Source of the DNA: Gryganskiella cystojenkinii
Taxonomy: Eukaryota > Mortierellomycota > Mortierellomycetes > Mortierellales > Mortierellaceae
Reading direction: 5' to 3'
NCBI GenBank assembly: GCA_015852425.1
Contig: JAAAIG010000646.1
Location: 1-22,727, forward strand
DNA: 22,727 nucleotides
Shown here: piece by piece, positions 7,634 to 17,688 of the stretch
How positions within the stretch are numbered: position 1 is the stretch's first letter
Layout of the letters: every line of letters starts with the position of its first letter
Program-made: the position numbers and the translations under genes
The notes under the pieces: generated by a model
Seen by the model: only the letters and a program-made list of their open reading frames with translations
The model's database searches: none
Told to the model about the DNA's origin: nothing

Positions 7634-10421
7634 ATGGAGATTGAGATAATGCAAGACCAGTTGACACCACGGATGAGACTCCAGGAACTCAAGAATAGCG
7701 CCGAGTTTCCATCAGAAGAGTTCAACCATTCGATCAAAACCTGGGTCAACATGGCAAGCTTACTTGTCAAACAGGCAAGTGCTCTCACGCCAGTCTTTCC
7801 ACTGAACTGACGAAACAGAACAATGATCTAGATCCAAGAGCAACAACTAAATCCCGTCGTTTTCTGTCCAACAATTTTATATTTGTCGACTTTTTTTTTT
7901 TTTAATTTTGTCAGGGAAATATGGCAGAGACGGGCAAGGATGATGAGAACGCATACATCTCCTATGTGCGTGCATGCTTGTAAGTCGAAGATATGGGAGC
8001 TGAGCACTCAGCCAAAATTCCAAGATCAAAGGCTCACTCAACAAGTTCGTGCCCATCTTCAATTCTTCTAGAATCGTCACCAAAATCATTCCAGTTCAGG
8101 CTCAATACAAGAATATGATGAACGATATTGTATGTATCGATCTTCGGCAAAAGATCCTCGGGACCGTGGCCAGGATGGGACACCTTGAGCGACGGTTGCT
8201 CCGGCGGTTTGAGCAAGAAAGTTATCAGCAAGAGCAACAGCAGGTCCTGTTACAATTTAGGCAACAACAACAACAGCCACAAGAACAACATCAACCAGAA
8301 GAATACAATGACGCACAGACAGAGGCAACGGCTCAAAACGCTCAGATCGAGTCTGATGAGTTGTTGGGTTCGCAAGAGCTGGGAGAGCAACATGACCAGT
8401 CCAATCAAATCGAACATCTTGCCGACTGCGAGGAAGACGCTTTTGAGGAAATACGGAGTAATACTCTTCAAGGTCCGTCAGATGAAGGCGAATACATAAC
8501 TGAACATCAACAATCAGCGCCTCCACGGCCTTCATCGTCAGCATCCTCCTCAGAACAGAGGCAGCCAAGATTGTCAATGCTGATCGTCGATGGCGCGATC
8601 GCCAAAGTTGAACAACGGATATTTGAGCATGAGCAACTACAACAATTACAGCAACTTCGACAGCTTGAACAACTTCAAGAAATGGAGCAGCAACAACTCT
8701 ATCAGGATGAACTTGATCTTGCCTTGGAATTCGATCCACATTCATATGTGAGTTACCACCATAGTCGCTACCCAGCCATCCCTTCTGGCCTTCGAAATTC
8801 GCAACTGATTTTTGAACATCAAGATAGTCCGGATCAAGAACTGGACCACACAGAAGAAGATCACCCCGAAGTCATTGAACCCCACCAAAATCCCCAAGAA
8901 AAGGAATGCAATAATGAGGACGATGAGGAAACCGCCGTGGAGGAACTTCCAAAAGTTGTCCTCAGGAAAAAGAAGGTTAGCCACGAGGTCAAAGAACTTG
9001 AAATCAGAGCCTCGGATGACGCTTTAGGCAAGGTGATGCCCTCGGCCCTCTTTGCGCAACATCGTGAAGGTATGCACGTGCGCCGGTGTTCCTCCACCGA
9101 CGCCATCTCTCGGACCAACAGTATGATACTTTATCCAAACACGGGGTTAGCTGGCGTGTCTTCCTCCTCGTCCTCCTCCGACTTTATCGCTGTCGCAGCC
9201 TCTGTTCCCGTTGCCGCTAGCACTAATACGGCAGTTATTCAACACTCTCCAAGAATTGTCCCCGCAGGATTGAACTCGCCCGTTGTCCCTCCTCGATCCG
9301 AGAAACGTAGCTCCCTCATGTCGAACATACCCAACCATTCATCACCGCTGGCTGCAGGACCTACAAATTACAGTCTGGCGGCCGTCATGCAAAGAGCCGG
9401 AACAAATTCTGGGCCCCTCTTGGCAAATGCCTCCTCGTCATCAATACGTCCGGGTATTGAGCGCGATGTCCTTCAAGGTCGATTCGGACTCAATCAAGGG
9501 AGCTTTAGCCCACAGCTCGGTGGCAACAGGAGGACGATGAGTTTCGAGAATGGGCGACAAGGGGCCTTGTACCAACACCAGTTACAGCAACAATTACTAC
9601 GGGAGCAGCAACTGGCACAAATGGAGAGGCAGTATCAGCAAAGTCAACAATTCGAGCGTCAGGAACGACCTCAGCAGCAGACACAGTTCCCTCCCGGAGA
9701 GACCAGCGGGGGAGACTCATCGACTTCATATTCCAGGAATACGGTCTACCACGGCGGCATCCCTTATCAACAACAACACCACCAACAACACCACCAACAG
9801 CAACAGCAACAGCATGCCACGAATCAAAAATCAGCTTTCCACAACCACCCATCCAGCTCAGGAGTTAGTCACAGCAGAAGTGACCTTCCACCAAGACCTT
9901 CCATCGACAAGATCTCGGTCTCCTCGGCAACATCCTCAGGATCCTCTTCCTCAGGCCGGAGTGGGGCGATCCGAGGGCCATCTTCATCCTCTCAACCACC
10001 ATCCGCAGTCTCGGCACCGCTTGCTTCTCCATTGATGACCACCAGTAGTTTTCAAATTAACGTCAATGGCGGCGGCGGCGGAGGTCTTGGTCACATGCAT
10101 GGATCAAACGTGACGACCCTCCATGCTCATACTCCATCCTTGGCGTCCATTACCTCCTCGACTTCAACCAACACGACCATGGTGGACTCTCCCTTCTCAT
10201 CGTCCTTATCGCCCTTGCCGGTCATGACCTCTTCTTGGACCACAATGGGGAAAAAGTCGGGACTTCTTCGAAAGATCAGGTCCAAATCCACAATGAAGGA
10301 TCAACTCTTTGACATCGTCGTCGTCAGTCCTCCTCAGATCCCAGCCTTGTCTTCACTGCCACTGCAACAGCAACAGCTCTTGAACCGCGCCGGCCAGACG
10401 AGGACAGCAACCATGGCGTAA
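7634..10421 (+). CDS. USP8/AMSH dimerisation-domain protein with long Q/S-rich disordered region
   Basis: Exons 7634-7774, 7915-7979 and 8072-10421 join to 851 residues. Intron 1 starts with GC (CAG/GCAAGT); intron 2 is GTAAGT...TAG. Residues about 15-112 resemble the helical N-terminal domain of USP8 and AMSH/Sst2 deubiquitinases, which dimerises and binds ESCRT partners: HSIKTWVNMASLLVKQGNMA, then DDENAYISYVRACLIVTKIIP across both junctions. No JAMM (HxHxxxD) or USP Cys/His box follows. Instead there are Q-rich tracts (about 115-145, 256-290 as a possible coiled coil, about 633-650 with CAA/CAG and CAC/CAT codons), acidic stretches, serine-rich stretches, and a poly-Gly run near 735. A basic segment near the C-terminus (KKSGLLRKIRSKSTMKDQLF, about 796-815) looks conserved-like. 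Yeast Rfu1, an inhibitor of the deubiquitinase Doa4, is also a catalytic-domain-less AMSH-like protein, so a regulatory role in ubiquitin or endosomal trafficking is a reasonable guess. ATG 7634 is the first in-frame start before the domain. Confidence 0.78.
9768..9812 (+). repeat. CAA/CAC/CAG trinucleotide repeat coding for poly-Q/H
   Basis: About 15 codons of CAA, CAG and CAC encode an alternating Gln/His run inside the USP8-dimer gene. The codons are mixed, so the run is less slippage-prone than a pure CAG array. Similar but shorter CAA-rich stretches occur at 8262-8300 and 8636-8700. Confidence 0.7.
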
Positions 10422-10442
10422 TAAGAACACGAAAAAACGAAA

Positions 10443-10459
10443 AATAAAATAAAAATAAA
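10443..10459 (+). terminator. Poly(A) signals of the USP8-dimer gene
   Basis: Two AATAAA hexamers (10443-10448 and 10454-10459) lie 22-38 bp after the TAA stop in an A-rich stretch. Further AATAAA-like words occur near 10807 and 10862, so longer 3' UTRs are possible. Confidence 0.5.
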
Positions 10460-11311
10460 ATAACAATAGAAACAACAACTTCCAACAAGCGCAAATGGAT
10501 GACTGAGTTGGCATCTCCTTTGGTGGCACTTTTGAAATTCCGCGGCGCGGAAAAAAAACAAGAATGACGAGAAAGTCGATTGGGCATGCACGCCAATCGA
10601 ATGTTTGCGACCGTTGCTGCGTGTTCTCGCCACTTCTTGATCAAAATTAACCATTCACAACACAAACACAGCCGAGAATATGAAGGGCGCGGGGGAGAAG
10701 GAGGAGGGCGAAGTATGCACCTGGAAGTAGATGGGGGATTTTTTTTTTTTTTATTGTTGATGATGAAGGTGCGCCACTATCTCCTCGACATCAACAACTC
10801 TTTGGATAAATAAAATATTCAGGACAGTAATATGAAAACCACGACATGGCAGCGCATCATTAAATAAATGAACAAGAGCAAAAACAAACAAAGAGCATTT
10901 TCCCTATCACTTGCTAGGTTCATGCGGGTCCCAGATCCGAGGGCGGGGGCAAGTGTCTTTCATGAAGAGCAAAAGAAAGGCTGAGGTGAAGAGGTCAGAG
11001 AGACACACTATGATAATCGATCAAATGGAAAAGGGGGTAATGTCAGGGATCATGATCTCTTGTTGGAGAAGAAGAAAAAATCGAGATGGAAGGACAGAAA
11101 AAACTGTAGATAGCAGCATCAACACAACGAAAAGAGATATAACAAAAAACAAAAGGGCAGCAATATAGATATTCTTTTGAAGTCTGCTGGCGATAACCTC
11201 GATTTCATATTGTCAGAAAGGGCCAGTCAAAGAAAGCAACATCGTCAGAGGAACAGTTTACCGTGGAAGATAAAACACGTAAGAAAGAAGAAAACCACAC
11301 GACGAATTACG

Positions 11312-11329
11312 AAAAAAAAAAAAAAAAAA
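11312..11329 (+). repeat. Poly-A run of 18
   Basis: Eighteen A in a row inside an A/G-rich, K/R-coding low-complexity stretch. Runs of similar length occur at 16876-16894 (T19), 20043-20060 (A18) and 20602-20617 (T16). Confidence 0.8.
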
Positions 11330-12343
11330 TCAACAATAAGGGCAGGGAACAACAACGATAACAACAAGCAAAATAAAAACACGAAGACAAGACGTGCCAT
11401 CAGCACTGTGAAAATTGGCTCTGGAAAATGACACAAAGTGGTCATCTCCAACCGCCACTGGTCTGGGAAGGAAAGAGAAAAAATCACAGGGCTCCCGACT
11501 CCACTTCTCCGTGGTCGTACAGAGAGCATGGTCATGCGGTTTTCCAACTCCAAAGACCGACGCCGATATGATATTGTACAGTACTTGCAGCAGCAAAGAG
11601 AACAGCACATTTGCCCAAATACTGAAAAATGAAGATGAAGAAATGAAAAACGCGAGGCAAACAAAAAAAAACCAAAAAAAAAATGCCGTGCAGTGCACAA
11701 CGTGCTGAGGTCCTCTTTGTCTGAGTTTTGTTTTTTCTGTGTTCCCATCTTCAGTAGGTGAGCTTTAAACACAAGGGAGGAGATGAGACACGGCACGCAT
11801 TCAGTGACTGGCACAAAGAATGTCCTTTGCTGCACCGTTACACGAACAGGGATAGGGCTGAAGGGTACTCACAAAAAAAAAAACGTGGGGCGGAATGATA
11901 TTTGAGCAAGTTTTTTTCGGTGGGCGCAATGTTCAACTGGGACGTCCTGAGTTCTTCCCACCCTTCCCCTAAAACAAAATTTCTTTCGATCTTGTTTTCA
12001 TTTTATTCTTTGCATGCCAATTTTTTTGTCCGATCGGAAGCAGCAAGGGTCTCTGTCGGGGAAGGAAATTACAAAAATAACAAATAAAAACATGAAATAA
12101 CTTGGAGACGACGGACGGTTTGTTTTAGGACGAGTGTGTGTGTGTGGCTGCTGCGGGAAATGAAGGGAATAGGGCTGTGGAAACCGTACGAGCTGTGCAG
12201 CATGCGATGCTCATTCAGAGGAAATACCAAGAAACGAGAATCGATGGGCTAGACCATGCCCAAAAATAAAATATAAAAAAGACTTTTAGTGTACTCTTAA
12301 TTCTTTTCCACTATTCGACCGAGAGCATTTTTTGAACGAAAGT

Positions 12344-12380
12344 GACAGAGGGAGAGAGAGAGACAGAGAGAGACAGAGAG
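12344..12380 (+). repeat. (GA)n / GACA microsatellite
   Basis: A 37-bp purine tract of GA repeats interrupted by CA (GACAGAGGGAGAGAGAGAGA and onwards). It is preceded at 12134-12146 by a short (GT)n run. Confidence 0.8.
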
Positions 12381-12710
12381 CAAGGCGAGAACGAAAGAGC
12401 CACAACTGAAAGTGTGACATAGTTTGCTGGGTGCATGTCTCTTTCGACGCCGCATCTCTTATTCTTTGTCACTCGCTATTGGCGGATAAAAAGAAAAAGA
12501 GTGACAATATGTCGCCTTCGTCGAGTCGTTGCTTTCCTGATTGAGGTAGGGGAATGGCAGTGCGCATGCATAGCAAAAACTAATCTTTCTTCCGAAAGAA
12601 CAGTGCATATCACTATGTTTTTTCGAGGCCTCAGCCCACACTTGTCCATGTTTTGACGGAAGTATTTCGGCGATGGGGCAAGGTGAGAAGAAGAAAAGAA
12701 ACTAGAAAGG

Positions 12711-13163
12711 ATGCAATGCAAAATTGCCTCCTTAGAAACTGAAGAAAGAATGAAAACAGTAATAACACCAGACCAAAAAAAATGCAGGAAAGCAAAAGAG
12801 GTCCAGAACCTTCAAGGCACCGAGTCTTTGATCAGGTGTTCTTCCCTTGTTCATTTATTCTTTGTTCTCGCTTTTTTTTCTCTTCACTTTGCTCATGGTG
12901 CTTATCAAGCCAAAGGAGGTGCTGAGAAGTTGCGAATCTCTTCAAAACATAAGCAGTCCGAGGAGTCAGGAGTTCAGGAGGGCCGGGTAAACAAGGCTCG
13001 AAATCATCATTTATCCCATAAGGAGATCTGTCTCGGGACAAAAAAGGAGTCTTTGTTTGCTGAAAAAGGAGGAATGTTCACAAGGTTGGCAGATTCGCGT
13101 CCCTTTGTTTCCTCTCGCGTACTATCTCTGGACTTGGAGGTCGTTTCTTTCTTCTCCTTTTAG
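12711..13163 (+). CDS. Hypothetical 150-codon ORF, probably spurious
   Basis: ATG 12711 opens a 150-residue frame with one hydrophobic segment (VHLFFVLAFFSLHFAHGAY, about residues 48-66) flanked by K/E-rich sequence. It has no recognised domain, no C/T-rich leader and no clear promoter, and the hydrophobic segment is written by a T-rich tract. It is listed because it is the longest ATG-initiated frame in the 5-kb gap; chance is the likelier explanation. Confidence 0.12.
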   Translation: MQCKIASLETEERMKTVITPDQKKCRKAKEVQNLQGTESLIRCSSLVHLFFVLAFFSLHFAHGAYQAKGGAEKLRISSKHKQSEESGVQEGRVNKARNHHLSHKEICLGTKKESLFAEKGGMFTRLADSRPFVSSRVLSLDLEVVSFFSF

Positions 13164-14424
13164 TTCGGCTCACTTTCTGACAAAGCTCTTTGAAAACAGC
13201 CAGGAGGACTGACTTTTTTCTCCAGATCAGAGCTGATCGAGCTCCTTTTCTTCTCGACTCTTCGGGATCCTCTCCTTGCATTATTTTGTTTTGTTTTGTT
13301 TTTTTTTTTTGCTGTGCTACTATTGAAGTCCGTTCGGCGAAGAAAGTCCGAGACTCGTTACCAAAAGAAGGGTCAAGTCCAGTTAGAAAAGGCTGCAGCA
13401 ACAGAAAACTCTTTTGCTTTTATTGATTTGTTTTGTGTTGTTTAATCGCATAAGATATCCGCAGCTAATTTGCCCTGAAATCCAATTCCAACTTTTTTTG
13501 TTTTTGTTTTTTGGTCTCTGTTTCCTTTCTCACTGTGCTCTGTTCGTGCATGTTCTGTAACCAGACAAGGGTGACATGTTTTGCATTCGCTGACAAAAAA
13601 ATATAATGAAGGGAAAAGGCGCTTGGTACCTTTGTGCGACGGATGACAAGAAAAAAAAATTGGCCGTTGCGAAACAGAAAAGTGTTGTGCACAGCATGAG
13701 AGAGGAACTGATAATGCAAACCTACACAAAATAAAATGGTGGCGCTTTGATCGATCTGTGCAATTTCAAATGAGAGGTACGGAGAAAAAAGCAAAGAGTT
13801 TCGAGATACAAAACAAGAGGAAAAAAAGAAAACGATCTGGGCCCTTTTCTTTTGTTTTTCATGCATAACACTCTGCTTTTCAACTTTTTATGCCTTTGCC
13901 TTTGCGTGCATTGTTGAGTGCCAACCCCTCATGATCTTTCAGTAAAGGGCCAAAAAAACAGTCAGGACCAAGACTACAAAAGAAAAAAAGGGAGGTGAGG
14001 GTGGGACGAAGCAGTATTCCAAACAGGTGAGATCTCGAGGTTTGGCGGGTAGGGAACGACAGCAAGCTAGCCTGTTGACTCCTTTACAGAACACAACATT
14101 TGAGGGCGGGAGTTCCGTTTTGTGGCAACTTTCGTTTTTGGTAAATATCGGTCTTTTTCTGAAGGAGAATAAAAACGAGTGAGAACCGACAGATCGGGTT
14201 ACACAATGCAAAGACATTGGATTACAAGGCTGCATTGTCATCTGTCCGTGTTTGACAAAAGCAAGGGAAACAAGGGACTTGGTCTGTATGTTGTATGCAA
14301 GCCAACTTTCTTTTTTTCCCTCTCTTTCTGTCTGTTTCTGTCTCTGACGTGTTGAATAGATAGCTGTTTTGGTGCCTTCCAAGGATACCATTTGGTTCCA
14401 TTGATCCGTCTCGGCACGATTAGG

Positions 14425-14534
14425 TCAGGGACCAAGGGGGTCCAAGGGAGTCAAGGGATCAAAGGAGAGAAAGCGTATTACATACGCCAGTGCATGCATC
14501 TGCTATGCTATGCTCACCTCTGCTATGTTACTAT
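14425..14534. repeat. Cluster of short direct and inverted repeats
   Basis: Three small repeat types lie side by side: degenerate 10-bp direct repeats of the CCAAGGG type (14430-14466: CCAAGGGGGT, CCAAGGGAGT, CAAGGGAT, CAAAGGAG); an inverted repeat GCGTAT-TAC-ATACGC at 14473-14487; and four CTATG words between 14503 and 14535 (TGCTATGCTATGC, then TGCTATGTTACTATG). No gene is adjacent on either side for over 1 kb. Confidence 0.55.
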
Positions 14535-15561
14535 GTAGCGCTTCCTGTACACTTTTCGAAAGCAAGCGGAAGACAGCCAAGCGCGGAAAGGCCGATGGAG
14601 GACTAGAGCCGCACTGCAAGGACTCAGGAACGCTTTTGGGGCGCAAAAAAAAGAACGCTTCGGATTGAACCTCGTTGACCCCGGTCGATGGGTTCCTGTG
14701 GAAACCCCATGGAGACGAGAAGGAAATGGTATATTTTGAGATCGAAACCGTTTTTATTATCCGAGAGACGGAAAGAGAAGGAGGAGACGAGGAGCTTAAT
14801 ATGTCTAAACAGGTTTTTGACTTTTTTCGATTTGAACTCTCTTTTTCTGCAGTTGCAGTGCATGTCTAACAGTTGTTTTTGATGAAGAACTGGGTGCTTG
14901 TCTCTTGTCCGGCGTGTGGATAGGACAGGAATCAACCGACGTTGTTTTTCTGTTGAAGGACAAGAAAAGTAATATTAAACTTTTTTCGTTTCATTCGGTC
15001 CAATTCAAAAAACCAATTCAATTTGCTCGTATTTTTTTCGTTTATTTATCTCATTGAATACTTCAGCAGAGTTCAGACACACTTCACAAAACGGAACCTT
15101 TTTTTTGAACTGATCGGCTGTGCGAGAAAGTGAGAGAAGGCATCAAAACGACAGGCACAGGAAGGTGTGAGTTGTGTCTTTCTTTTTCTTATTTTTTGTT
15201 TCCGATTCATATGAGTTCTGTAGTAAGCCTTTCTTCTTTTTTTTGCGGGTGTGCACTCAGGAGAAGGAAGGGGGGACGAGAGCCAGGCGCGCGGTTACTG
15301 CGACCGCGGTTGCGACTGCAGATTGCTGACAAGCAAAACATGACGCGTCCCTGACTTTTTGACGACATTGTCCGGAGAGAACTCCTTTGTCGTCGACTGA
15401 CAAACAGACTCCACACGCCAAGCACAAAAAAGAAAACAAAAGACAGAAAGAGCGAAGAGGTGTGAAGTGATGAAATAGACTCACACAACTCTCTCGGTCG
15501 TTTATTCATTGTGTGAGGTTTATTCAATAATTCAATATACCGATTGAAATGAATTTTTGTG

Positions 15562-15570
15562 TATAAAAGG
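15562..15570 (+). promoter_or_regulatory. Canonical TATA box of the thioredoxin-like gene
   Basis: TATAAAAGG is a consensus TATA box. About 25-40 bp later the sequence becomes a dense pyrimidine tract (TTTCTTTCCCTCTC, from 15584), which is the expected start region. The next ATG on the plus strand is the start codon at 16218. Confidence 0.6.
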
Positions 15571-15589
15571 ATATTTGACTTCGTTTCTT

Positions 15590-16217
15590 TCCCTCTCTTT
15601 TTTTTTTCTTTCTCTCTTCATTATCAATTCATCCCTCCAGCCTTCCAACCTTCACTCTCACCGCCAACCCTCCCTCTCCACACATATCACTCCTTCGCTC
15701 AATCGACTTGGACAACAGCAACAGGAGTCACACAAAGAAATAACCAAAAAGTGTCAGTCTCGTGCGCATCAATCGTCGCTCCCAATCCTACTTTCAGTTA
15801 CAATTTTCATTTCACACACCTCTCTGTTCGCCACTATCTCTACCTTGAGACAACCCTCAACTCGTCCATCCATCCAATCCCTGTCCGTCCCACCATCAGC
15901 CAACATCCTACACCAAAACGACAGCAGCAAACACAAACACAGCCTGCATTTTTTTCGGTTCTCGAGTTTTCGTTTCTTGTTGTCGTCCATCTCCTTTTTT
16001 TTTCTCTCTCTCTCTCTCTCTTTCTCTCCCTCCTGCTGATCGAAAACCACTTCTTTTGCCAATCTCACTTCTCCAACTGTTCACCTTTGAAAAAAAAAAC
16101 GATCCTCTCCTCATACCATCCGTAGCATCTATTAATACCCTGCTCCACACTTTTTTTTTTCTTTGGTCCCTTCAGTATCTCCTTTCTCCATTCTCAAGCA
16201 CAAAGAATCCTTCAATT
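15590..16217 (+). promoter_or_regulatory. Long ATG-free C/T-rich 5' leader of the thioredoxin-like gene
   Basis: About 630 nt between the inferred start and ATG 16218 contain no ATG in any frame. The composition is pyrimidine-rich, with a (TC)9 run at 16003-16020, and lacks G over long stretches. Two frames stay open for over 450 bases because of this composition, not because they code. A leader intron ending at CCCTTCAG (16170-16177) is possible but not needed. Confidence 0.5.
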
Positions 16218-17688
16218 ATGACGAGTAATCAAAAGATCTCTTCTATCATTGTCGACTGCAAGTCTGAAGAACATCTCCGCGAGATCATCTCCACCAACCG
16301 CAGAGTCATCGTCCTCTACTACAGCTATGCGATGCCGTAAGTATTCTCGTCGAATTGGCTCCTTTTCCGAGGAAAGGGAGTATTGTTCGTTTACAAAGCG
16401 ATTGTGGGTTGGGCAGTCTTTCTTCTGTGTGCCTCGTGCATTTGACTTTTTCGCCCCGTTGCCTCTTGGTCGCCTTACTCTCGTCTTACCCCTGATTTGT
16501 CCTTGTGAACAGTGAGCTGGAAGGGATTTTTTGTCATCTGCGCATTGTTTTTTTGTTCTTGTTCTTGTTATTGTTATTGTTTTTATTTTTTATTTTCTCT
16601 CTGCTGAAAGGCTCGCAATGGCCGCTTTTGCTGTTGCAACGGCTTCATTAGATAATACAATGAGCAATTTTTTTAAGGAGGCAGGATGGTATTTTTGTCA
16701 TCCCTTTGGCTCTCTTGCTTCTTTTCTCTTCTTTATCGCCGCTTTCGATCCGATCTCACATATTATTCCTTCTTTTTTTGTGGTGCTCGACAACGATTTA
16801 TAACGAGCAGCAAGAGACAATACCGTCTTCTTGGCATTCAAAGGAAGGAGAAATTTCAGCTGTGTAGCTGTGCAGTTTTTTTTTTTTTTTTTTTGTGTTG
16901 TGTTGTTGACAATATTTTGAGTCCTCCAAAAAAACCCCCAAGCTCCTTTCCCTCTCCCCTGCTGTCAGCTGTTGCTGAGGGGGGAGAGGAGAAGAGAGAG
17001 GAAAAAAACGACCACATCGACAGCAACAACAAAATCAACAAACAATCGACGGAAAACTGATCAGTTTGAAAGAACAAACAACCAACCCACGCAACGGCGA
17101 GCGAGCTGGAGTCGATGGTCAAGAGTGACAAAAAACATTCAAAGCCGAAAACTCTGGTTGTCATCGCCACATGTTTTTATGGCATCAGCGATATTTTTCC
17201 CTTCCATTTTCTTTGCCACCGATCGGATATATCATTTGGGCATTTACGTCTATGATTGATTTTCTATCGATCCAGATTTTGTGGAGATGGTGGGGTGCTG
17301 ATTACGGCTGGATTCCCCTTCAGTCGGTGGTGACATTTCGCTGTGGTCAAACTGTGCAAAGCGAACAAAAGGACATATGAAACTAACTATTTTTGTCCAC
17401 CCTCTCAATCGCTGTCCTTTCGTCCTTTCTTTTGGAAATGGAAAAAATACCAGATGGGGCAAAATTGCTGAGCACAAGATGCACGTTTGCGCGCGAGAGC
17501 TGGAAAAAGGAAACATCACCACGATCCCCTTCGTGCTCGTCAACTATGCAGAGTTTTACGAGAATGGCGAAAAAGTCGAGGTCCTGCCAACAACCATGAT
17601 TAGGTACGCGGCCTTTGTCGAGGGACGTGAGCACGCAAGTACGGGGAACAGTGCCGAACTTGAGGGCCTGGTAACGGGATTGCTGTAG
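16218..17688 (+). CDS. Thioredoxin-like protein without active-site cysteines; middle exons unresolved
   Basis: Exon 1 is 16218-16336 with a perfect GTAAGT donor. It encodes MTSNQKISSIIVDCKSEEHL, then REIISTNRRVIVLYYSYAMP. This matches the start of a thioredoxin fold (beta strand, helix, then the hydrophobic strand before the active site), but SYAM stands where CGPC is expected, so it cannot be a dithiol oxidoreductase. Exon 2 probably starts at 16611 (phase fits) with LAMAAFAVATASLDNTMSNFF, a good helix 2 plus strand 3. Its 3' border is unclear: the GTATTT donor at 16687 gives no acceptor that avoids a stop, and a GC donor at 16681 is possible. The last exon includes 17479-17688: MHVCARELEKGNITTIPFVL, where the TTIPF carries the cis-proline of the fold, then ENGEKVEVLPTTMI and a helix ending ELEGLVTGLL before TAG. 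A mini-exon may lie in the roughly 770-bp gap. A non-functional copy is also possible, but the end is well preserved. Confidence 0.65.
16876..16894 (+). repeat. Poly-T run of 19 inside the presumed intron
   Basis: Nineteen T in a row directly after TGTGCAG, inside the large unresolved gap between exon 2 and the last exon of the thioredoxin-like gene. Confidence 0.8.

Larger units (their letters stand above)
10460..15540. other. 5-kb gene-poor region of simple sequence
   Basis: No gene I can support. Open frames here are short or are carried by A-rich or T-rich low-complexity sequence, as at 11245-11835 on the minus strand, where the translation is mostly Phe/Leu/Val from T runs. The region contains poly-A and poly-T runs, GT and GA microsatellites (12134-12146, 12344-12380), a TATAAAAAAG at 12272 with no evident gene after it, and a cluster of short repeats at 14.4-14.5 kb. 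It could hold promoters, non-coding RNA or lineage-specific genes with small exons; none is visible by eye. Confidence 0.5.

Noticed and set aside
11245..11835. 196-codon minus-strand frame with many hydrophobic segments
   Set aside because: Its hydrophobic runs are translations of poly-A/poly-T and TTG/GTT stretches, it starts at GTG, and no membrane-protein family pattern is visible.
12272..12281. TATAAAAAAG box in the 5-kb gap
   Set aside because: No pyrimidine start tract or coding region follows; A/T-rich words of this kind are frequent here.
13939..14391. 150-codon minus-strand ORF with an ATG start
   Set aside because: Composition is random-like with a poly-Phe/Leu end from T-rich bases; no leader, no introns and no recognised motif.
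15559..16125. 188-codon frame and its 160-codon neighbour before the thioredoxin-like gene
   Set aside because: They lie between a TATA box and the real start codon in a C/T-rich tract containing no ATG, so they cannot be normally initiated.
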